NCBI RefSeq assembly: GCF_010729895.1
Contig: NZ_AP022612.1
Coordinates: forward strand, 4,960,001 to 5,024,000
DNA: 64,000 nt
Direction: 5' to 3'
Source: Mycolicibacterium confluentis
GTDB taxonomy: Bacteria; Actinomycetota; Actinomycetes; Mycobacteriales; Mycobacteriaceae
Shown here one piece after another: positions 58,830 to 64,000 of this stretch. The notes beneath the pieces were generated by a model. The model did no database searches. It was not told where the DNA came from and saw nothing but the letters and a program-made list of their open reading frames with translations. A program made the position numbers and the translations under genes. Position 1 is the stretch's first letter. Each line of letters opens with the position of its first letter.

Positions 58830-59588
58830 TCAGCGCCAGGCGAAGACCGGTTGTTCCAAGTGGTCCACCGGATCGGTACGCCCCTCCAGCCCCAACCACC
58901 TCAGCTGCAGCAGGACCGCACCAGTCGGAGCGTGGATCAGATCATTGCCCAAGGGGATCTGCACCACGGGGCGCGGGCTCTCCGGGATCTCGATGAACCG
59001 CGGAGAGTCTTCGCGCTGCAGTTGATGCAGCCCCACCCGATAGACCGCCACGACCTCGTCGGGGGACGGCTGCAGATCCAGGCGCCCACCGCCCCAGACC
59101 ACGACCGGCGTGATGACATACCCAGACCGAGTCGGATAGTCGTCGAGCATCCCCAGAACGGCCGAATCGGCCAACCGAACGCCGACCTCCTCGTCCAACT
59201 CGCGCAGTGCGGCATCCACCACTGACTCCCCCGGGTCCAGTCGGCCACCCGGCAGCGCCCATTGCGCGGGATGCGAAGTGAGTCGAGACGTTCTGCGGCA
59301 CAGAAGAAATGCTGCACCGCCCGACACGTCGATCATGCGGCCGTCGAGGTTGGAGTCTGGCATCCGCCCGGCGACCCAGTCCTCGACTGGGGCCGGATCA
59401 ACGCGGTCCTCCCCGACCTCGGAGTCGACCAGCACCACGGCCACCGCCGCGTGCCGCTTGCTGGGGTCGGAGACCACGCGCCGCTCATGCCGCGCCAGAT
59501 GGGTCTTGATCTGCTCCCGAAGCCCCTCGGTGTAGGTGATCGTCACCTCCCGACCATAGGCAGCAGGGGGCAAGGTCGCATTCATCAC
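58830..59588 (-). CDS. NUDIX hydrolase
   Basis: A 252-residue NUDIX protein. The NUDIX box G115-x5-E121-x7-R129-E-L-x-E-E-x-G is complete (GGRLDPGESVVDAALRELDEEVGV), followed by conserved strands including GYVITPVVVWGGG. The extra N- and C-terminal parts and the R-x-A-A-V-A-V-V-L strand resemble CoA-pyrophosphatase-like NUDIX enzymes. It would hydrolyse nucleoside diphosphate derivatives with Mg2+. The first codons (59588-59560) lie antisense to the broken 5' end of the SDR, so the true start may be further in. Confidence 0.88.
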   Translation of the reverse strand: MMNATLPPAAYGREVTITYTEGLREQIKTHLARHERRVVSDPSKRHAAVAVVLVDSEVGEDRVDPAPVEDWVAGRMPDSNLDGRMIDVSGGAAFLLCRRTSRLTSHPAQWALPGGRLDPGESVVDAALRELDEEVGVRLADSAVLGMLDDYPTRSGYVITPVVVWGGGRLDLQPSPDEVVAVYRVGLHQLQREDSPRFIEIPESPRPVVQIPLGNDLIHAPTGAVLLQLRWLGLEGRTDPVDHLEQPVFAWR

Positions 59589-60429
59589 CGGCGTGGCCCG
59601 CGGTCAGGGCCGCGCCCACGCGGTCGCGATGGCCAGAGAAGGTGCCGACATCATCGCCGTCGATATCTGCAGGCAGATCGAGTCCAACCCGTATCCCCTT
59701 GCCACACCGGATGATCTCGCCGAAACCGAACGCGCGGTGAAGGAACTGGGCCGCCGCGTCGTCGCGCGGGTGGCCGACGTCCGGGAACGCCACGAACTGC
59801 GGGAAGCCGTCGAGGCCGGCCTCGCCGACCTCGGCAAGATCGACATCGTGGTCGCAAACGCCGGAATCCTGCCGATGGCCATGGGTAAACCCGACCCGAT
59901 GCAGTTCGTCGACGCCAGCGACGTCGACCTGGTGGGCGTGATGAACACCTTCGCCGTGACGGTCCCCCACCTGCCCGCCGGCGCGTCCATCATCGTGACG
60001 GGATCGACCGCGGGCATGATTCGGGGCACCACGGACAACCCCAACATGGGTCCTGGAGGTCCGGGTTACGGCTGGAGCAAGCGCATCGTCATGGAGTACG
60101 TCGAGGAGATGTGCCTGCATCTGGCGCCGCGGATGATCCGGGTCAACGCCATCCACCCGACCAACTGCAACACCAGCCTGCTGCAGAACGACGGCATGTA
60201 CAGCGTGTTCCGACCCGATCTCACCGCCGAGGGCAAGCAGGCCACCCGCGAGGACGCCGAACCGCTGTTCACCATCTTCCAGGCCATGCCGATCCCCTAC
60301 ATCGAACCCGAGGACTCGGCCAACCTGGGTGTCTTCCTGGCCAGCGACGAGAGCCGGTACATCACGGGCCAGCAGATCCGGGTCGATGCCGGATCGCTGC
60401 TCAAGTGGCCCAACGGCCCGGGCCGATGA
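59569..60429 (+). pseudogene. 5'-truncated short-chain dehydrogenase (mycofactocin-type family)
   Basis: The frame encodes GKVAFITGVARGQGRAHAVAMAREGADIIAVDI, then VANAGI, YGWSK as active site and a C-terminus FLASDESRYITGQQIRVDAGS, all typical of the mycofactocin-coupled SDR family. The usual first 5-10 residues and any ATG are missing: reading back from GKVAF gives GCA-GCA-GGG and then a TAG at 59557. The only start left inside is the GTG at 59593, which falls in the middle of the TGVARGQG motif and would delete the first beta strand. The rest is intact and undamaged, so the truncation may be recent. Confidence 0.75.
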
Positions 60430-60481
60430 CCTAGCCAGACACCCGCGCGGTGCGGCTGACGTGGGTACGCTCGACAGCGGC

Positions 60482-61507
60482 ATGAACCTCAACCTGCGCA
60501 TCCCGGTGATCGCCGCCCCGATGGCGGGCGGGGCGTCCACACCGGAAATGGTGATCGCGGCCGCACGCGCGGGCAGCATCGGGTTCGTTCCCGCCGGTTA
60601 CCGGACGGCTGAGGCGCTGGCGGACCAGATCTCGGTTGTTCGTGCCGCCTCAGTTCCGTTCGGGGTCAACGTCTTCGCTCCCAATCCCGTCCCGGTCGAC
60701 CTCGAGGAATACCGCCGATACCGTGCGGCACTGCAACCGGATGCCGACAGGTTGGGGGTTGCGCTGCCCGCCGACCCGATCAATGACGACGATGCCTTCG
60801 ACGCCAAGATCGACCTGCTGCGCCGCGATCCCGTCCCGATCGTCAGTTTCACGTTCGGCCTGCCCACCAGCCAGGTCATCGGGGATCTGCGTCGCGCGGG
60901 GACAGCGGTCGTCCAGACCGTCACCTCCCTGGTTGAAGCCGAGATGGCCGCCGCGGCCGGAGTCGACATGCTCGCCGTGCAGGCCAGCACCGCCGGAGGT
61001 CATTCCGGCACGTTCACACCGGATCGGATGCCGCCGCCCGTTGCGCTCACCGACCTCGTCCGACAGATCACCGATGCGATCCGGCTGCCCGTCATCGCGG
61101 CCGGCGGGATCGCTGGCCCTGACCAGGTCGTCGCGGCACTCGACGCGGGTGCCGACGCGGTCGCGGTGGGCACCGCACTTCTGCTCGCCGACGAGAGCGG
61201 CGCCTCCGCCACACATCAGCAGGCCCTGACCGATCCGGCCCGGACGACGACGGTGCTCACCCGCGCGTTCACGGGTCGGCCCGCACGAGGGCTGCGCAAC
61301 TCGTTCATCGACACCTTCGAACCGTCGGCACCGCTGGGATATCCGGCGATCCACCACCTGACCAGCCCGCTGCGCAAGGCCGCCGCGGCGGCGGGTGAGG
61401 CCGATCTGGTGCATCTGTGGGCTGGGGTCGGGTACCGGGAGGCCCGCCGAGCCCCCACCGCGGAGGTGCTCGCCGAACTCGCCGGGGAGCACCCGCCTAC
61501 CGGGTAG
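60482..61507 (+). CDS. Nitronate-monooxygenase-like FMN protein
   Basis: A 341-residue FMN TIM-barrel of the nitronate monooxygenase / 2-nitropropane dioxygenase family. The N-terminus IPVIAAPMAGGASTPEMVIAAARAGSIGFVPAGY, the central ASTAGGHSGTF with the catalytic histidine, IAAGGIAGPDQVVAALDAGADAVAVGTALL for phosphate binding and TRAFTGRPARGL are all present. These enzymes detoxify alkyl nitronates with oxygen. The ATG at 60482 fits the family start. It follows the truncated SDR by 52 nt. Confidence 0.9.
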   Translation: MNLNLRIPVIAAPMAGGASTPEMVIAAARAGSIGFVPAGYRTAEALADQISVVRAASVPFGVNVFAPNPVPVDLEEYRRYRAALQPDADRLGVALPADPINDDDAFDAKIDLLRRDPVPIVSFTFGLPTSQVIGDLRRAGTAVVQTVTSLVEAEMAAAAGVDMLAVQASTAGGHSGTFTPDRMPPPVALTDLVRQITDAIRLPVIAAGGIAGPDQVVAALDAGADAVAVGTALLLADESGASATHQQALTDPARTTTVLTRAFTGRPARGLRNSFIDTFEPSAPLGYPAIHHLTSPLRKAAAAAGEADLVHLWAGVGYREARRAPTAEVLAELAGEHPPTG

Positions 61508-61536
61508 CGGTACCCGCACGGTGGCGGCCAGCCACC
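61501..61536 (+). terminator. Two adjacent hairpins after the nitronate-monooxygenase gene
   Basis: CGGGTA-GCGG-TACCCG (61501-61516), overlapping the stop codon, and GGTGGC-GGCCA-GCCACC (61520-61536) form two small hairpins in tandem. Together they may terminate transcription; each alone is weak. Confidence 0.45.
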
Positions 61537-61619
61537 TGCAGTCTTGCCCGCCAGCGTCGATGTCCCGGCGGTCACGTCAAGGGATGGTTTTCACAGCTGT
61601 CGAACACAACGACTCGGCA

Positions 61620-61640
61620 GTCGAATTCAATTCCTTCGAC
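61620..61640. promoter_or_regulatory. Inverted repeat upstream of the ThDP decarboxylase gene
   Basis: GTCGAA (61620-61625) and TTCGAC (61635-61640) form a 6-bp inverted repeat around a 9-nt spacer, ending 16 bp before the ATG. It could be an operator, though no regulator gene lies next to it. Confidence 0.35.
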
Positions 61641-61656
61641 AAGACAGGTGAGACCG

Positions 61657-63270
61657 ATGGCCGATCAGAAGACCGTTCACGAAGTGACCTACGATCTGCT
61701 CCGAACACTGGGAGTGACAACCTTTTTCGGCAACCCGGGTTCGACCGAGCAGACCTTCCTGCAGGACTTTCCCGAAGACTTCACCTACGTGTTGGCCCTC
61801 CAGGAGGCCTCGGCACTCGCGATGGCCGACGGATTCTCGCAGGCAACCGGCAAGCCCGCGTTGGTGAACCTGCACACCGCGGCGGGCACCGGCAACGCGA
61901 TGGGCAGCCTGGTGGCCGCCTACCGCGCGAACACTCCGTTGATCGTCACCGCGGGACAGCAGACGCGTGAGATGTCGCTGATCGACCCATACCTCAACAA
62001 TCCCGACGCGACGACCCTGCCCAAGCCGTGGGTGAAGTGGTCCTATGAACCGGCCCGTGCCGAAGACGTCCCGGCGGCGTTCATGCAGGCCTACGCGATC
62101 GCCACGCAGCCCCCGATGGGCCCGGTGTTCCTGTCCATCCCGTTGGACGACTGGGACAAGCCCGCCCCCGGTCCGGCGACCGTGCGCAGCGTGAGTGACC
62201 GCGTGGCCCCCGACGCCGCACGGCTTGCCCAGTTCGCCGAGCGGATCAATGCCGCCGAGCGTCCCCTGCTGCTGCTCGGCCCCGAGGTGGACCGCACCGG
62301 CGCGTGGGACGCGGGAATCGCGTTCGCCGAGAAACTCCGGGAACCCGTCTACGGCAGCGCACTCGGTGACCGGATCTCGTTCCCGGAGGACCATCCGCTC
62401 TACGCCGGCCCGCTTCCGATGACCATCGCCGAGGTCGAACAGACCGTGCACGGCCACGATCTCGTCGTGGCGATCGGCGCGCAGGTGTTCCGCTACTACC
62501 CGTATGTCGCGGGCGAGTACCTCCCGGAGGGCACCGACCTGCTGCAGATCACCTCCGACAGCCACCTGACGGCCGTCGCGCCGGTGGGCGACAGCCTGCT
62601 CGGCGATGTCGGGATGGCGTTGGTGGCACTGACCGATCTGGTCGAGGCGCCGGCCGACCGCGAGGCACCCGCGCCGCTGGTGCGGCAGCGGCACTCCGAT
62701 CTGCCCGCGACGGCGCCCATGACCTCGAACGCGGTCTACGAGGCGCTGAGCACCGTCAAGCCCGATGACGCCGCACTGGTGATGGAGTCGACGTCGACGA
62801 TGCTCGACCTCTTCAACTGGCTGCCCACGACCCACCCGGGGAGCTTCTTCGCCACCGGCAGCGGCGGGATCGGCTGGGGTGTCCCCGCCGCGGTGGGACT
62901 CGCCCTGGGCGATCGGGCCCGAGGCGTCGACCGCCACATCGTGGCCACGATCGGCGACGGCTCGTTCCAGTACTCGATCCAGGCGATCTGGACCGCGGCA
63001 CAGCACAAACTCCCGATCGTCTTCGTGGTGCTGCGCAACGGCGAGTACGCGATCCTCAAGTCGTTCGCAGAACTGGAGAAGACCCCGGGCGTCCCGGGCC
63101 TGCAGCTGCCCGGCCTCGACATCGCGTCACTGGCCACCGGATTCGGTTGCCGCACAGTGAACGTCGAGAGCAGCGACATGCTGGCCGACGAGTTCAAGGC
63201 CGCACTGGCCGCCGACGGACCCACCGTTCTGGTGGTGCCCACCATCCCGCAACTGCCGCACCTCGGCTGA
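61657..63270 (+). CDS. mdlC: ThDP-dependent decarboxylase, benzoylformate-decarboxylase-like
   Basis: A 537-residue enzyme of the ThDP family, closely resembling benzoylformate decarboxylase (MdlC) over the whole length: TFFGNPGSTEQTFLQDFPEDF (active-site Ser in PGS), LQEASALAMADGF, NLHTAAGTGNAMG (His70 equivalent), VTAGQQTREM, WVKWSYEPA and the ThDP motif GDGSFQYSIQAIWTAAQHKLPIVF. The His281 position of Pseudomonas MdlC (FRYHQY) reads FRYYPY here, so one catalytic histidine is Tyr. It converts 2-keto acids to aldehydes; substrate preference may differ. The ATG at 61657 follows ACAGGTGAGACCG. A tautomerase gene follows by 65 nt. Confidence 0.9.
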   Translation: MADQKTVHEVTYDLLRTLGVTTFFGNPGSTEQTFLQDFPEDFTYVLALQEASALAMADGFSQATGKPALVNLHTAAGTGNAMGSLVAAYRANTPLIVTAGQQTREMSLIDPYLNNPDATTLPKPWVKWSYEPARAEDVPAAFMQAYAIATQPPMGPVFLSIPLDDWDKPAPGPATVRSVSDRVAPDAARLAQFAERINAAERPLLLLGPEVDRTGAWDAGIAFAEKLREPVYGSALGDRISFPEDHPLYAGPLPMTIAEVEQTVHGHDLVVAIGAQVFRYYPYVAGEYLPEGTDLLQITSDSHLTAVAPVGDSLLGDVGMALVALTDLVEAPADREAPAPLVRQRHSDLPATAPMTSNAVYEALSTVKPDDAALVMESTSTMLDLFNWLPTTHPGSFFATGSGGIGWGVPAAVGLALGDRARGVDRHIVATIGDGSFQYSIQAIWTAAQHKLPIVFVVLRNGEYAILKSFAELEKTPGVPGLQLPGLDIASLATGFGCRTVNVESSDMLADEFKAALAADGPTVLVVPTIPQLPHLG

Positions 63271-63335
63271 CCCGATGTTCATCGGCGGGGCTCGACGTGA
63301 GCTCCGCCGATGGCCCTGTCCCAAGGAGAGAGACC

Positions 63336-63734
63336 ATGCCTGTCTACACCTGCACCCTCGCACAGGGAACCCTGTCCAACGAGGCCAAGTCCGATCTGGC
63401 CCGCGAGATCACCACGATCCACTCCGCCGTCAACCACGTGCCCGGCAACTACGTCAACGTGGTGTTCAACGAGCTTCCGCCGACCGACGTCTTCTCCGGC
63501 GGCCAACCCGGCCAACCGCTGATCATCAACGGCTGGGTCCGCACCGGCCACCCGGATGAGGAGACGTCACAGTTGGTGCGTGAAATCGCCGACGCGGCAA
63601 CACAAGTCACCGGAGTTCCAGTCGAGAAGGTCCTCGTGGTGATCCAGAACAGCCCCGCGCACCACGCCATCGAAGCGGGCCGGGTACTGCCCGAACCGGG
63701 CCAGGAGCACACCTGGCTCGCGGCGGGAGGTTGA
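63336..63734 (+). CDS. Tautomerase-family protein
   Basis: A 132-residue member of the tautomerase superfamily. After Met removal the N-terminal proline (MPVYTCTLAQGTLS) would be the general base, as in 4-oxalocrotonate tautomerase and cis-3-chloroacrylic acid dehalogenase relatives. The long size (two beta-alpha-beta units) and NYVNVVFNELPPTDVF, WVRTGHPDEE and NSPAHHAIEAGRVLPEPGQE segments resemble the cis-CaaD-like branch. AAGGAGAG precedes the ATG. It follows the ThDP decarboxylase on the same strand and may act on its product or on keto-enol acids. Confidence 0.88.
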   Translation: MPVYTCTLAQGTLSNEAKSDLAREITTIHSAVNHVPGNYVNVVFNELPPTDVFSGGQPGQPLIINGWVRTGHPDEETSQLVREIADAATQVTGVPVEKVLVVIQNSPAHHAIEAGRVLPEPGQEHTWLAAGG

Positions 63735-63754
63735 TGACGGGCGAATGACCCCGC

Positions 63755-64000
63755 TCACGGACGCGGTTCTGGCACACCAGGATCAGGGGCGTCGGGCGTT
63801 CGGCCCGGCGCCTCTGATCGTATGAGCCGTCCGGCAACAGCAGCCGGCTGCCGACCCAACAGCAGCAGCGCCGCCCCGCCGAGGAACGCCGCGATGCCCG
63901 ACAGCACCAGGAATCCGTCGAAACTGTCCGTCGCGTGCAGCATCCGACTCAACACCAACGCGCCGAGCGCCGACGAGACGCCGATCGCGGCAGACAGGAT
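63755..64000 (-). CDS. Major facilitator superfamily transporter, C-terminal end only
   Basis: Partial gene running off the right edge; only the last 81 residues are visible. AIGVSSALGALVLSRML and SFDGFLVLSGIAAFLGGAALLLLG are two membrane helices typical of the end of an MFS transporter, followed by a hydrophilic 30-residue tail rich in Pro, Arg and Asp. It converges with the tautomerase gene. The substrate and subfamily cannot be told from this piece. Confidence 0.7.
   Translation of the reverse strand: MLSAAIGVSSALGALVLSRMLHATDSFDGFLVLSGIAAFLGGAALLLLGRQPAAVAGRLIRSEAPGRTPDAPDPGVPEPRP

Overview
The window looks like the chromosome of a fast-growing, soil-type mycobacterium (Mycolicibacterium-like). 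It is very GC-rich and carries mycobacterium-typical families: FadD/FadE catabolic genes, an MCE protein remnant, a DUF222/13E12-type HNH protein, a cutinase-like hydrolase, TreS-like GH13 and many SDRs. It also has mycobacterial regulatory sites, namely KstR boxes, an SOS box and a SigF-type promoter. There are no rRNA or tRNA genes, insertion sequences, prophage or CRISPR arrays that I can see.

Layout. 1-3.2 kb: the tail of an L,D-transpeptidase; a P450 plus ferredoxin pair on the minus strand; a divergent TetR plus SDR pair with a palindromic operator between them. 3.2-8.7 kb: a DUF1330 protein, a FadD19-like acyl-CoA ligase with a KstR box, an MHS-type transporter, a DapB-like dehydrogenase and a FabG3-like hydroxysteroid dehydrogenase; the last two diverge from a second KstR box. 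8.8-26.9 kb: a two-armed catabolic island. The minus arm is ten tightly packed genes (SDR, Rieske oxygenase, LLM oxidoreductase, Baeyer-Villiger monooxygenase, SDR, CoA-transferase and four acyl-CoA dehydrogenases in two alpha/beta pairs). The plus arm is five genes (SMP-30-like beta-propeller, GntR/UTRA regulator, CoA ligase, SDR, CoA ligase). Two identical 11-bp sites in the divergent promoter probably bind the GntR regulator.

26.9-41.5 kb: a hypothetical gene, an orphan STAS/kinase/STAS partner-switching module with an internal SigF-type promoter, TetR, rhomboid protease, SRPBCC protein, an SOS-box-preceded DUF222/HNH gene, a GH13/esterase/DUF4239 operon, an SDR/SnoaL-like pair and a molybdopterin oxidoreductase. 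41.5-48.5 kb: acyl-CoA carboxylase beta chain, a third alpha/beta FadE pair, an FAD oxidoreductase/DUF1295 pair and a TesB-like thioesterase. 48.5-56.1 kb: HrpA helicase with an MTHFR-like protein, then a CobW GTPase, a CopC-like protein and a DUF808 membrane protein. 56.1-57.0 kb: a gene graveyard of three truncated fragments (P450, MCE, secreted protein). 57.0-64.0 kb: cutinase-like hydrolase, a secreted pentapeptide-repeat protein, a NUDIX hydrolase, a 5'-truncated SDR, a nitronate-monooxygenase-like protein, a benzoylformate-decarboxylase-like ThDP enzyme, a tautomerase and the tail of an MFS transporter.

How it fits together. The dominant theme is degradation of bulky hydrophobic carbonyl or carboxylic compounds. 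The candidate system is the 8.8-26.9 kb island. By inference, a ketone is oxygenated to an ester or lactone (BVMO), opened by a propeller lactonase or esterase, oxidised by SDRs, activated by FadD or CoA-transferase, and dehydrogenated by heteromeric FadE enzymes of the kind used for steroid-like CoA thioesters. The substrate cannot be read from the sequence.
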